From Arthrobacter sp. PvP023 (GTDB lineage: Bacteria > Actinomycetota > Actinomycetes > Actinomycetales > Micrococcaceae), in NCBI RefSeq assembly GCF_017832975.1, contig NZ_JAFIBI010000001.1, positions 124,001-188,000 of the forward strand: 64,000 nucleotides of DNA, in the 5' to 3' direction. Each line of letters starts with the position of its first letter. Position 1 is the stretch's first letter. The notes beneath the pieces are model-generated. The model had not been told where the DNA came from. It made no database searches and worked only from the letters and a program-made list of their open reading frames with translations. The translations under genes were made by a program, and so were the position numbers. Of this stretch, positions 35,191 through 43,815 are shown one piece after another.

Positions 35191-35755
35191 ACCCGGAAGG
35201 ACCTGGCTGGCACGCCGGGCGGAGCGACAGTATGGGCAAGAACTGGGCCTGTTGCAGTACACGGAGCTGTCATGGCACGTCAGGTGGAAGCTCATGCCGT
35301 GGTTCATCGGCGCAGGCTTCGTCTTCGCCGCCGTAGCCGAGTTCACGGGCCAGCCGACGTCCTCCCGAGGTCCCGGACTATTCTCCAACCTCCCGCTATA
35401 CGCTGTGGTGAGCATTCTCACGGGCTTGGTCCTCTGGTCGCTAACGCTCCTCTGGAGCTTCCGATGGATCCTCGTTTTCGACCGGGGCCTTCTCTACCGC
35501 TACAGCCAAAAGCACGCCGCAAGGGCAATCTTCTGGGAGGACATCGACGCCGGAACCCTTCGTTCCGTTGTTGCTCCGGCAGGAACGGACGCCGGGAGGC
35601 CTCTCCGTTTCTTCACCTTCACCACACGGAACAGCCCTGACCATCTGGTGGGCAAGATCCAGGAGGGCCTGAGAAATGCTGGCGGCCCGGATGCCGCATC
35701 CGCATTCCAAGCGCTGCCGCCCGCCGTCGTCCGTTCCGCGGTGTCTTTGGACTAG
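35183..35755 (+). CDS. Two-helix membrane protein linked to the RDD pair
   Basis: 190 residues of unknown family. After a polar N-terminus come two membrane helices (MPWFIGAGFVFAAVAEF and YAVVSILTGLVLWSLTLLWSF), then a soluble domain with LVFDRGLLYRYSQ, FWEDIDAGTLRSV and FFTFTTRNSPDHLVGKI, reminiscent of the PH/YcxB-like membrane-edge fold. The GTG at 35183 overlaps the RDD stop by 8 bp, so the three genes form one unit. Confidence 0.65.
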   Translation: MAEPGRTWLARRAERQYGQELGLLQYTELSWHVRWKLMPWFIGAGFVFAAVAEFTGQPTSSRGPGLFSNLPLYAVVSILTGLVLWSLTLLWSFRWILVFDRGLLYRYSQKHAARAIFWEDIDAGTLRSVVAPAGTDAGRPLRFFTFTTRNSPDHLVGKIQEGLRNAGGPDAASAFQALPPAVVRSAVSLD

Positions 35756-35872
35756 ATGATGGGTGCATGGTCAGGAACCGCCGCCGCCAGGGTGGGCGGC
35801 GGCAGCGCGGAGATGTCCGCCTGTCACATTCCCGCTGCGCCCGGGCCGCCACCGGGTAGTCTGTGATCCACA

Positions 35873-36472
35873 ATGTTCACGCTGACCATCAACCAAACGG
35901 ACAGCCGGCGCGACGGCGACCGGGTGCCGCAGTTGCTCAAGGACCTGCGGCACATACCGGCGCGCCTTGACTTCGACCGGTCAGTTGAGGACGAGGTCCA
36001 GGGCATCGTCGAGTTCCCGCACCAGGCGGTGGAGGCGGCCCTGATCGCCCTTCGCTGCGGCAGCTGGTTCGTGGGGATCGGTGTTGGGCCGGTGAATGAG
36101 CCGCTGCCCAACCAGATCAAGGACGCCACCGGGCACGGACTGATCTACGCCCGCCGCGCCGTGGACCGTCTGCGGAACGGCAAGGAACGCGTCCCCGTTG
36201 CCGTTGACGGTCCGTTCGCCGATCTCGCCGCGGAAGCTGAGGCTGTCCTGAAGCTCCTCGGCCACATCGTGCATGACCGCAGCGCCGCAGAGTGGCGTGT
36301 CCTCGATTTGCTGACACCCGGCGTGCGGGGCCAGCAGAAGGCTGTGGCCCAGGAGCTTGGCATTACCACCCAGGCCGTCAGCAAGGCCGTGGCAAGGGCC
36401 CAGTGGAACGAGGAACACGCGGCCCGCCCGGCCGCGGCACGGCTGCTCCAGCTGATCCTCGAGGTCCGCTGA
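35873..36472 (+). CDS. SatD-like helix-turn-helix protein
   Basis: 199 residues: an N-terminal domain beginning with a Thr/Asn/Gln-rich strand (MFTLTINQTDSRRDGDRVPQLL), containing LRCGSWFVGIGVGPV and ARRAVDRLRNG, and a C-terminal helix-turn-helix (QKAVAQELGITTQAVSKAVARAQW). The overall plan matches SatD-type proteins, where the N-terminal part resembles a cyclase-like or nucleotide-binding fold. Role unknown; a regulator is likely. It converges with the HAD phosphatase gene. Confidence 0.6.
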   Translation: MFTLTINQTDSRRDGDRVPQLLKDLRHIPARLDFDRSVEDEVQGIVEFPHQAVEAALIALRCGSWFVGIGVGPVNEPLPNQIKDATGHGLIYARRAVDRLRNGKERVPVAVDGPFADLAAEAEAVLKLLGHIVHDRSAAEWRVLDLLTPGVRGQQKAVAQELGITTQAVSKAVARAQWNEEHAARPAAARLLQLILEVR

Positions 36473-36513
36473 GCCCCGGCAGCCCCTTGGCCCGGCGCCC
36501 TGGAAGCAGCCGC

Positions 36514-37377
36514 TTAGGAAAGCAGGCTGCGGAGAACGTGCGCAGCGCCGTCGTCGTGGACGGACATGGTGACCTCGTCTGCAGCGGCAAGCACTTCGTC
36601 GGGGGCCTGGCCCATGGCGACGCCACGGCCGGCCCACGCAAGCATCTCGATGTCGTTGCGGCCGTCACCGATCGCCACCGTGAGGTGGGACTCGATGCTC
36701 AGGTGTCCGCGCAGGTGCTCCAGGGCACTGGCCTTGGTCACTCCTTCGGCGGCGATGTCCAGCCAGGCGGTCCAGCCAACCGAGTACGTGACGCCGGAGA
36801 GGCCGATGTGCTTGATCGCCTCGTTGAATTCTTCGGATGTGTTCTCTGAACTGAACACCACAACGCGGACAGCGGTGGCATCCAGCATGGTCTGGAAGTC
36901 CACGCCGATTGCCTCGACGCCGAAGCTTGCGTCCTGGAAGCGCTCGGTGGAAAGGAAGTTGCCGTGCTCGTCCTCCAGCGCATACTTGGCCATGGGCAGC
37001 CGCTTGCGGAGGGCACGGAGCGCCGGGCCCGGATCGAACGTGGCCTTGCGGATGACTTCGTAGCCGTCGGGGTGGGCCGGATCGAGCCGGAGCGTCACGC
37101 CGCCGTTGCAGCACACCGCGTAGCCCGTGTCGATCCCGATCTGCTCGATGATGGGCAGGGTGGCATTCAGGGACCGGCCGGTAGCGATCAGGACTTCATG
37201 GCCGGCCGCCACAACCGCCTGGGCCGCATCACGCACGGGAGCCGACATGTGGCCGTCATGGTTGACCAGGGTGCCGTCGACATCCAGTGCCACCATGAGC
37301 TTCTGTGCGGGGTCGTTCTTGCCGTTGTTTCGCTGGTCGTCGTTGCCAGCGACTGAGGTTTCAGTCAATGTTGTCAT
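36514..37377 (-). CDS. Cof-type HAD-IIB phosphatase
   Basis: 287 residues of the Cof/YbjI group of HAD hydrolases, which dephosphorylate sugar phosphates and cofactors. Motif I is ALDVDGTLVNHDG with nucleophile Asp32 and acid Asp34; motif II is LIATGRS; the Lys of motif III is in GVTKASAL, and motif IV is AIGDGRNDIEMLAWAG. A polar N-terminal extension of about 27 residues precedes the core. Substrate unknown. Confidence 0.9.
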   Translation of the reverse strand: MTTLTETSVAGNDDQRNNGKNDPAQKLMVALDVDGTLVNHDGHMSAPVRDAAQAVVAAGHEVLIATGRSLNATLPIIEQIGIDTGYAVCCNGGVTLRLDPAHPDGYEVIRKATFDPGPALRALRKRLPMAKYALEDEHGNFLSTERFQDASFGVEAIGVDFQTMLDATAVRVVVFSSENTSEEFNEAIKHIGLSGVTYSVGWTAWLDIAAEGVTKASALEHLRGHLSIESHLTVAIGDGRNDIEMLAWAGRGVAMGQAPDEVLAAADEVTMSVHDDGAAHVLRSLLS

Positions 37378-37443
37378 TCACCTAGTACAGCAGACGCCCC
37401 GGTACGCCCGCTAGGACGCACGCCACAGCCACTGTGAACTTGT

Positions 37444-37483
37444 GGTAAACACCCACAGCTTGTCCACACTGTGGGTGTTTACC
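37444..37483. terminator. Hairpin between the AbiEi-like gene and the HAD phosphatase
   Basis: GGTAAACACCCACAG and its exact complement (15-bp stem) flank a 10-base loop. It lies 92 bp past the AbiEi-like stop and 67 bp before the Cof start. It would terminate the former, though the T-run is short. Confidence 0.6.
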
Positions 37484-37574
37484 GGTTGGTCACCCCGCGG
37501 CCCCGACCGCCCGCCCCAGGCGCCGTTCCGAAGCTTATTTGCAGGACCGGCCCCTGAGCGTTCGGATGCGCAGA

Positions 37575-38588
37575 CTAGCGAGGGTTCCGCGGACGCAGCC
37601 CGGCTGCCAGGAGCTTGCGCCTCAAGAGTTCAGGGTTATCCACATCCGTCCAGCCCCAGCGCGCGAAGCCATAACCCAGGCCGCGGATCCGGTATTCGCG
37701 GAGTTTCTCGAGGTACACGGCTTCTTCCGCCGTGACACCGCCACGAAGGGCCGCATCCACGTACTTGCTCTTGCCGTCGAACTCCCCCACAACACCTTGC
37801 CTTGGCCACCAGAAGTCGCTCCTGCCGATGAAGCCATGATGGTCGCTGAAGACATGCTGAAGCGCCGGCTGCTCGAAGCCAAGATATTCAAAGGCCGCAC
37901 GGCTGTACGACTCGCCGACGGACTCAGCCAACGGGCTGGCGAGTCCTGCAGTCAGTTCCGCACGACGCCGGGCAGCTGCGTGCGGGTGGGCGGCGATGCA
38001 GTCTGCAATTCCGGGCACGTCCAGAAGCCTGGCGTCAGCGGCCAGGACGCCCTCGTTGTGCATTCTTCGGGCCAGGCCATCAGCAACCACCAATGCATTG
38101 CTCAGCCTGCCCGACACCATGACATCCACCGCAGTCTGCACCGGCCCTGTGCACAGAAACTCACCATGTTGCACCGGCTCCACCACTGCTTTGAGGCAAT
38201 ACCGGAGCGGGTAAGAGCGTTTGTCCCGGACTTCCTTGGCCGTGCTCTCCTCGCCCAGCACCAGAAGCGGCGATCGCCTCGTCCCGCTGCGCCCGGGCAG
38301 GGTTGTGGCGAGCTCGACGCAGGCGGGGGTCTTGAGCGTAGGCAGGCCGCTGGCCAGGGCGGCTGTCTCCCCGCACAGCACGGCGCCCTTGACCGATCTG
38401 GCAACCGCCGCCGTCGACCACGCGAAGCGGTGCGAAGGGCGGGCACGGATCCAATCGGTGGTGCGCACGTAGAACCCGCGGCGGATCCGCACCAGCCTGC
38501 CAGCCCGGAACTCGCGGTGAATTGAATCGGTGCCGGCCCGTGTGCGCAGTACGGCGGCGGAGTCGATCAAGCCGGGCGGGATTTCCAT
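37575..38588 (-). CDS. AbiEi-like protein with nuclease-fold C-terminus
   Basis: 337 residues. The N-terminal half resembles the AbiEi-type antitoxin/HTH domain (FRAGRLVRIRRGFYVRTTDW, then a helical region ending TAVDVMVSGRLSNALVVADGLARR). The C-terminal part carries a PD-(D/E)XK-like core: Glu in ESYSRAAFEYLG, Asp in GRSDFWWP and Glu-Lys in GVVGEFDGKSKYVD. Such proteins are annotated as type IV toxin-antitoxin antitoxins, but no AbiEii-like toxin is adjacent, so it may act alone. The start is uncertain: ATG 38588 or GTG 38606, neither with a clear ribosome site. Confidence 0.7.
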   Translation of the reverse strand: MEIPPGLIDSAAVLRTRAGTDSIHREFRAGRLVRIRRGFYVRTTDWIRARPSHRFAWSTAAVARSVKGAVLCGETAALASGLPTLKTPACVELATTLPGRSGTRRSPLLVLGEESTAKEVRDKRSYPLRYCLKAVVEPVQHGEFLCTGPVQTAVDVMVSGRLSNALVVADGLARRMHNEGVLAADARLLDVPGIADCIAAHPHAAARRRAELTAGLASPLAESVGESYSRAAFEYLGFEQPALQHVFSDHHGFIGRSDFWWPRQGVVGEFDGKSKYVDAALRGGVTAEEAVYLEKLREYRIRGLGYGFARWGWTDVDNPELLRRKLLAAGLRPRNPR

Positions 38589-38691
38589 GCCAACAGCTTG
38601 AAGCACCAGGCCGCAGGTGTCGCCGGAACCGGTGCGCTATGTGGAAGCGGCGGGGTGTGGAGGAAGAGTCATGCCGCCTCGAACCGGCGAA

Positions 38692-38750
38692 TCCTAGGCT
38701 TGTACGCGCATCATGCCCGTGAAGGGCGGGAAATGCGGACAAGCCTAGGA
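38692..38750 (-). terminator. Nested hairpin downstream of serS
   Basis: Outer arms TCCTAGGCTTGT and ACAAGCCTAGGA (12 bp, exact) enclose smaller complementary pieces (GCAT/ATGC and GCCC/GGGC), giving one long folded structure over 59 bases. It begins 14 bp after the serS stop. It probably terminates serS, though it is larger than a usual intrinsic terminator and lacks a T-tract. Confidence 0.6.
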
Positions 38751-38763
38751 AACGCGGCGCCGG

Positions 38764-40044
38764 CTACAGCACCGGCAGTACTTCCAGGCCACCCAGGTAC
38801 TTCTGGAGTGCCCGCGGGACGTTCACGGAGCCATCCTCATTCTGGTGGTGTTCCAGGATGGCCACGATCCACCGGGTGGTGGCCAGCGTGCCGTTCAGGG
38901 TGGCGACGGCGCGGGTCCCCTTGGGGGCGCCGTCCTCGTTCAGCACGCGCTCACGGATGTTCAGGCGGCGCGCCTGGAAGGTGGTGCAGTTGGAGGTGGA
39001 GGTCAGTTCGCGGTAGGCGCCCTGCGTGGGCACCCAGGCTTCGCAGTCGAACTTGCGGGCCGCCGAGTTGCCGAGGTCGCCGGCGGCGGTATCGATCACC
39101 CGGTACGGGAGCTCGCACTTGGCCAGCATCTCCTCTTCCCACGCAAGCAAGCGCTCATGTTCGGCGGCGGCCTCTTCCACCGTGGTGTAGATGAACATTT
39201 CCACCTTGTTGAACTGGTGGACACGGATGATGCCGCGGGTGTCCTTACCGTGCGACCCCGCCTCGCGCCGGTAGCAGGAGCTCTGGCCGGCATAGCGGAT
39301 AGGGCCGGCAGAAAGGTCCAGGATCTCGTCCGCGTGGTACCCGGCCAGGGCAACCTCCGAGGTGCCCACCAGGTACAGGTCGTCTTCCGCGAGACGGTAG
39401 ATCTCGGCGTCGTGCTTGACGTCGAATCCGGTGCCCTGCATCGTTTCCGGACGGACCAGCGTGGGGGTGATCATGGGGATGAAGCCCGCGTCAATGGCCT
39501 GTTCCATGGCCATCTGAAGGAGGGCCATCTCCAGCCGGGCGCCCACGCCGCGGAGGAAGTAGAAGCGTGAACCGGACACCTTGGCGCCGCGCTCCATGTC
39601 AATGGCGCCGATCAGCTCGCCGATTTCCAGGTGGTCCTTCGGCTCGAAATCGGGGAACTCGCGGGGTTCGCCGACGGTCTTGACCACAATGTAGTCGTCC
39701 TCGCCGCCTTCGGGAACGCCGTCTTCAATCAGGTTGGGGATACCGCGGAGCAGTTCCTCCTGCCGGGCCTGGGCAACGTCCGCCTCAGCCGAAGCAGCCT
39801 TGACCGATGCGGCCAGGACTTTGACCTCTGCCAGCAGGGCCTGCTTTTCATCGCCCTTGGCCTGCGCCACCTTCTTGCCGAACGCATTCTGCTCGGCGCG
39901 GAGGTTTTCGAAGCGGATCAAAGCCGCACGCCTTGCCGCGTCCGCCGAGACGATCGCGTCCACCACGGACTCGTCGGCGCCGCGGGCGCGCTGGCTGGCA
40001 CGGAACTTGTCCGGATTTTCGCTGAGGTCTTTTACGTCGATCAC
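38764..40044 (-). CDS. serS: Seryl-tRNA synthetase
   Basis: SerS charges tRNA-Ser. The 426 residues have the N-terminal two-helix coiled-coil arm (about 30-105, [21 protein letters not shown]) and the class II core: motif 2 around [25 protein letters not shown] and motif 3 [23 protein letters not shown]. The C-terminus is conserved. It diverges from the lipid-kinase gene. No T-box is apparent. Confidence 0.97.
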   Translation of the reverse strand: MIDVKDLSENPDKFRASQRARGADESVVDAIVSADAARRAALIRFENLRAEQNAFGKKVAQAKGDEKQALLAEVKVLAASVKAASAEADVAQARQEELLRGIPNLIEDGVPEGGEDDYIVVKTVGEPREFPDFEPKDHLEIGELIGAIDMERGAKVSGSRFYFLRGVGARLEMALLQMAMEQAIDAGFIPMITPTLVRPETMQGTGFDVKHDAEIYRLAEDDLYLVGTSEVALAGYHADEILDLSAGPIRYAGQSSCYRREAGSHGKDTRGIIRVHQFNKVEMFIYTTVEEAAAEHERLLAWEEEMLAKCELPYRVIDTAAGDLGNSAARKFDCEAWVPTQGAYRELTSTSNCTTFQARRLNIRERVLNEDGAPKGTRAVATLNGTLATTRWIVAILEHHQNEDGSVNVPRALQKYLGGLEVLPVL

Positions 40045-40133
40045 CAGACAAGAGTATCGAATCCGCCCGCCATGACGCGGTGGGCCGTACGGACGCCGGT
40101 GCGGACGTCCGCGCGGGATAGTGTTGGAGCACC

Positions 40134-41228
40134 ATGAACGATTGGCTGCTCTACCTCATCCTTGCTGCGGCCCTGGCTTTCGCGGTCTCCAGCTGGTGGG
40201 GCGTGCGGCGGCTGAAGGCACTGCATACGCGCAGTGCCGTCCAGGAGGACACGCACCATCCGGGCATGGTGCAGCAGAAGGTGGCCGTGGTGATGAACCC
40301 GGTCAAGGCGAAATCGTCGGAAGCCCGCGCACTCATCCAGCGCGCCTGCCTGTCCGCCGGCTGGGAAGCCCCCCTCTTTTTCGAGACAACGGCCGAGGAC
40401 CCCGGATACGCGCAGGCCGAGGCGGCAGTCGCAAGCGGGGCCGACGTCGTCCTCGTGGGCGGCGGGGACGGCACCGTGCGCGTGGTGGCTGAGAAGCTCG
40501 CCCGCACGAACGTGCCCATGGGCCTGGTCCCGCTGGGCACGGGAAACCTGCTGGCCAGGAACATCCACCTGGATGTGAACGATCTCCACGGCAGCATCCA
40601 GACAGCGCTCTTTGGGCACCAGCGGCACATCGACACGGCCCGCATGGGTATCAGGAACTCCCGGACGGGCGCCTCGTCAGAGCACGCATTCCTGGTGATT
40701 GCCGGCATGGGCATGGATGCCGAAGTCGTCGGAGACACCAACGACGGGCTGAAAAAGGCGGTGGGCTGGCTCGCCTACACGGAGGCCGGAGTCCGGCATC
40801 TGCCCGGGCGGCGCAAGAAGGTGTCCATCGCCCTGGACGACCAGCCGGAACAGTCCCGGAAGATCCGCAGTGTGCTGTTCGCCAACTGCGGCCTCATTCC
40901 GGGCGGCATCGACTTCATTCCGCAGGCAATGATCGACGACGGCATGCTGGACGTGGTGGTGATGAGCCCCCGCAGCGCCATCGGATGGATCGCGATGTAC
41001 ACAAAGATCATGTTCAAGCACAAGGGGAACCTGCCGGTGATGAGCTACTACCGCTCCGGCAAGATCGTCATCAAGTGCGCCGAGCCGGTGGCCACCCAGG
41101 TCGACGGCGACCCGTGCGGCGAGGCGACCGACGTTACGGTTCAGGTGGAGCCGCGGTCCCTGCTGGTCCGGGTTCCGGAACGCAAGGGCGGCGAAACGCC
41201 CGCAAGGGAAGCGTCGGCTCCGCAGTAG
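40134..41228 (+). CDS. Diacylglycerol kinase-like lipid kinase
   Basis: 364 residues of the DAGK catalytic family (YegS/DgkB type). An N-terminal membrane helix at 4-21 ([18 protein letters not shown]) anchors it. The nucleotide loop is [13 protein letters not shown] (residues 107-119), followed by [11 protein letters not shown], and a second domain with [22 protein letters not shown] and [13 protein letters not shown]. It probably phosphorylates diacylglycerol or a related lipid at the inner membrane. GGAG lies just before the ATG. Confidence 0.9.
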   Translation: MNDWLLYLILAAALAFAVSSWWGVRRLKALHTRSAVQEDTHHPGMVQQKVAVVMNPVKAKSSEARALIQRACLSAGWEAPLFFETTAEDPGYAQAEAAVASGADVVLVGGGDGTVRVVAEKLARTNVPMGLVPLGTGNLLARNIHLDVNDLHGSIQTALFGHQRHIDTARMGIRNSRTGASSEHAFLVIAGMGMDAEVVGDTNDGLKKAVGWLAYTEAGVRHLPGRRKKVSIALDDQPEQSRKIRSVLFANCGLIPGGIDFIPQAMIDDGMLDVVVMSPRSAIGWIAMYTKIMFKHKGNLPVMSYYRSGKIVIKCAEPVATQVDGDPCGEATDVTVQVEPRSLLVRVPERKGGETPAREASAPQ

Positions 41229-41265
41229 GCACCCCGGAGGGAAGCCGTCTGCGGAGACCTGGGAC

Positions 41266-41475
41266 TTAGGCGCTGGCCTTCTTCTCTTCTGCCTCCGCTG
41301 CGGCCTTTGCCGCGGCACGGGCTTCGGACTGCTCACGGATCATGGCTTGCTCCTCTTCGAAGCGCAGGCGATCCGCCCTGTCCGCGTCGTCTCCGTCCCA
41401 GTCCTGGTTATCGGCAGTCGGCTTGGGATTGACAATCATTCCCTGACCGTCGTTGTCGCTGCTGGATCCTGACAT
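41266..41475 (-). CDS. Small acidic/coiled protein, function unknown
   Basis: 69 residues: a disordered acidic N-terminal half (DNQDWDGDDADRADRL) and a helical C-terminal half that is probably coiled (EEEQAMIREQSEARAAAKAAAEAEEKK). I know no function. It lies 92 bp downstream of pheA on the same strand and converges with the lipid-kinase gene. Confidence 0.7.
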   Translation of the reverse strand: MSGSSSDNDGQGMIVNPKPTADNQDWDGDDADRADRLRFEEEQAMIREQSEARAAAKAAAEAEEKKASA

Positions 41476-41567
41476 GACCCGCTCCTTCCGGTAGAGGCCT
41501 TCCCCAATGGATCAGGCAAGCATACGCACTGCGGTGCAGGCGGGGAAGTACCCGGAAGGGCATTTGC

Positions 41568-42551
41568 CTAAGCTGTGGGCGAACCTTGCGGGGCATGAAC
41601 AGGCTCGATCGATGCCCCTTTGAGTATCCCTGCCACCCATTCATGTGCAGCCTGGAATGCTTCGTCGGAGGTGTGCTGAGCCACGTCCGGGCTCTGCGCA
41701 TCCGCCCGCGGGTAGGACCCCAGGAAGCGGGTGGCGGGGCTGATCCGGTGTAATCCCGCCAAGGCGTCGGCCACACGCGCGTCCTCCACGTGGCCGTCGG
41801 CGTCGATGCTGAAGAAATAGTGGCCAAGGTACTGCCCGGTGGGCCGTGATTCAATGCGGCTGAGGTTCACGCCGCGGGTGGCGAACTGGTCCAGGATCTC
41901 CATCAGCGCACCCGGTCGGTCCTCTGGCAGCGGAACCACCACGGTGGTCTTGTCCGCTCCGGTGCGGTGGGGCAGCGCGCCGGGCCGGCTGACCAGGACA
42001 AACCTCGTTACCGCACCCGGGTTGTCCCCGATGTTCTCCGCCAGCACGTGCAGTCCGGGCTGCTCTGTCGCCACGATCGGGGCGCAGATGGCGGCGTCGT
42101 AATGGACGCCGTCCGCGTCCAGCAGCCCCATGGCCCCGGCTGCGGTGGAGGAGGCCGGAATGTATTCCACATCAGGCATGTTCGCTTCTACCCAGAGCCG
42201 GCACTGGGCCCAGGCATGGCCGTGGGTGGAGACCCGGCGGATATCCGCGATTTCCACGCCGGGGCGGGCAACCAGGACGAAGCTGATGGGCACCAGCGCC
42301 TCCCGGACAATCCGCAGTTCCGCACCGGACGCGATGGCATCCAGTGTTGCCGTCACGCCGCCCTCCACGGAATTTTCGATGGGCACCATGGCGGCATCGG
42401 CGGAGCCGTCACGGACCTTGTCCAGCGCGGTGTTCACGTTGGATGAGGGGATGCGGACTGCCTCGCTTGCACCCGGCACCTGCATCAGCGCAGCCTCGGT
42501 GAAGGTTCCCTCCGGGCCGAGGAAAGTGTAGGTGACGGGTTGGGCGGGCAT
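41568..42551 (-). CDS. pheA: Prephenate dehydratase PheA
   Basis: PheA converts prephenate to phenylpyruvate in phenylalanine synthesis. The catalytic domain shows FLGPEGTFTEAA at the start, VPIENSVEGGV and DNPGAVTRFVLV, whose Thr-Arg is in the active site. A C-terminal ACT domain (LPEDRPGALMEILDQF and SRIESRPTG) senses phenylalanine. There is no chorismate mutase domain. ATG 42551 has AAGGA upstream and gives 327 residues; the longer frame lacks a ribosome site. The rhodanese gene lies 84 bp upstream. Confidence 0.95.
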   Translation of the reverse strand: MPAQPVTYTFLGPEGTFTEAALMQVPGASEAVRIPSSNVNTALDKVRDGSADAAMVPIENSVEGGVTATLDAIASGAELRIVREALVPISFVLVARPGVEIADIRRVSTHGHAWAQCRLWVEANMPDVEYIPASSTAAGAMGLLDADGVHYDAAICAPIVATEQPGLHVLAENIGDNPGAVTRFVLVSRPGALPHRTGADKTTVVVPLPEDRPGALMEILDQFATRGVNLSRIESRPTGQYLGHYFFSIDADGHVEDARVADALAGLHRISPATRFLGSYPRADAQSPDVAQHTSDEAFQAAHEWVAGILKGASIEPVHAPQGSPTA

Positions 42552-42635
42552 GGACTGTCCTTCGTGATCATGTCTAGGCCGCCCGGTGGGGCGGCCCATG
42601 GGGAAATGCTGGTGCCGCGTGTACCAGGGCGCGTG

Positions 42636-42962
42636 CTAGAGGATGACGGGCTTGAGGCCGTTGTCCGAAACCAGCGGCAGGCCCGACTCGAGCCATTGGT
42701 CCATTCCGCCGGCCACGTTGTAAGCGGAATAGCCCTGGCCCACGAGCCACTTGGCCGCCCGGAAGGAACGGCCGCCGGTGCGGCAGATGACGTACACGTC
42801 CTCGTCAGGGTCCAGCTCGCCGAGCCGGGCGGGCAGCTGGTCCAGTGGAATGTGCAGGGCACCTTCGGCGTGTCCGGCCGACCACTCGTAGTCCTCCCGC
42901 ACGTCAAGGATTCTGGCGTCGGCGGGAACGTCGGTCACGGTCACGGTTTCGAAGTCGCTCAT
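42636..42962 (-). CDS. Single-domain rhodanese
   Basis: 108 residues of the rhodanese fold. The active Cys60 is in YVICRTGGRSFRAA, whose six-residue loop CRTGGR is typical of thiosulfate or persulfide sulfurtransferases. The N-terminal CH2A-like motif is ILDVREDYEWSAGHAEGALHIPL. It probably moves sulfane sulfur in the cytoplasm. It is divergent from the peptidase E gene. Confidence 0.93.
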   Translation of the reverse strand: MSDFETVTVTDVPADARILDVREDYEWSAGHAEGALHIPLDQLPARLGELDPDEDVYVICRTGGRSFRAAKWLVGQGYSAYNVAGGMDQWLESGLPLVSDNGLKPVIL

Positions 42963-43074
42963 GGAAGTCCTCTCCGGAGAATGCAGGTCTGCCTCCAGCG
43001 TAGCCTCCGCGGGAGGCGGGCACGCCGAATCCGGGGCACGTTACGCTTCAATGGACCGCAAAGGAGAATCGTCG

Positions 43075-43815
43075 ATGGCAGCCCAACAGCCAACCATCCT
43101 GGCCACGTCCGGCGGATACAAGGCCGGCCGGCGCTCACGGCTGGAGTTTGACGCCCTGCTGCACCACGCCGTCGAACTTTCCGGCGTCGCCGGGCGCGCC
43201 CCGCGCGTGACGCACATCGGCACTGCGGCGGGTGACCAGCGCTCTTTCAACGCGGAACTGGACCAGGCCGCCAAAATAGCCGGCTTCGATTTCAGCCACC
43301 TCAATCTCTTCACCATGCCCAGCATCGACGACCCGGAAGCGCACCTCCTGGAACAGGACGTGGTGTGGGTCAACGGCGGTTCGGTGGTGAACCTCCTGGC
43401 AGTCTGGCGGGCGCACGGCCTCGACGAAATCCTGCGGCGCGTGTGGGAAGCAGGCGTGGTCCTCGCCGGTGTCTCGGCAGGGTCCATCTGCTGGTTCCAG
43501 GGCGGCACCACCGATTCGTACGGCCCGCAGCTGCGACCGGTGACCAACGCCCTGGGATTCCTGCCATATGCCAACGGAGTGCACTACGACTCGGAGGTCC
43601 AGCGCCGCCCGCTGGTGCACCGGCTGGTGGCCGACGGCACGCTGGGCGAAACCCACTGCACGGACGACGGCGCGGGGCTGGTCTACTTCGGCACTGACCT
43701 TGCGGAGGCGGTCACCGAAGTGCGGGGCAAGGCAGCGTACCGCGTCACCCGGGATATCCAAGGTGGCGCCGCGACCGCCGCCGAAGAGCGGCTGGAGGCC
43801 CGTTTCCTTGGCTGA
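43075..43815 (+). CDS. Peptidase E (S51) family protein
   Basis: 246 residues of the glutamine amidotransferase-like S51 family, whose model enzyme cleaves Asp-X dipeptides. The nucleophile Ser135 is in AGVSAGSICWF; VNGGSVVNLL and the initial ILATSGGYKAG are family features. AAGGAG 8 bp upstream of ATG 43075 sets the start; the longer frame is dismissed. It overlaps the amidase gene by 8 bp, so the two are coupled. Confidence 0.85.
   Translation: MAAQQPTILATSGGYKAGRRSRLEFDALLHHAVELSGVAGRAPRVTHIGTAAGDQRSFNAELDQAAKIAGFDFSHLNLFTMPSIDDPEAHLLEQDVVWVNGGSVVNLLAVWRAHGLDEILRRVWEAGVVLAGVSAGSICWFQGGTTDSYGPQLRPVTNALGFLPYANGVHYDSEVQRRPLVHRLVADGTLGETHCTDDGAGLVYFGTDLAEAVTEVRGKAAYRVTRDIQGGAATAAEERLEARFLG

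Noticed and set aside
38641..38763. Possible tRNA-like sequence near serS (GGTTCGA on the minus strand)
   Set aside because: The T-arm stem does not pair and no acceptor or anticodon stem fits.
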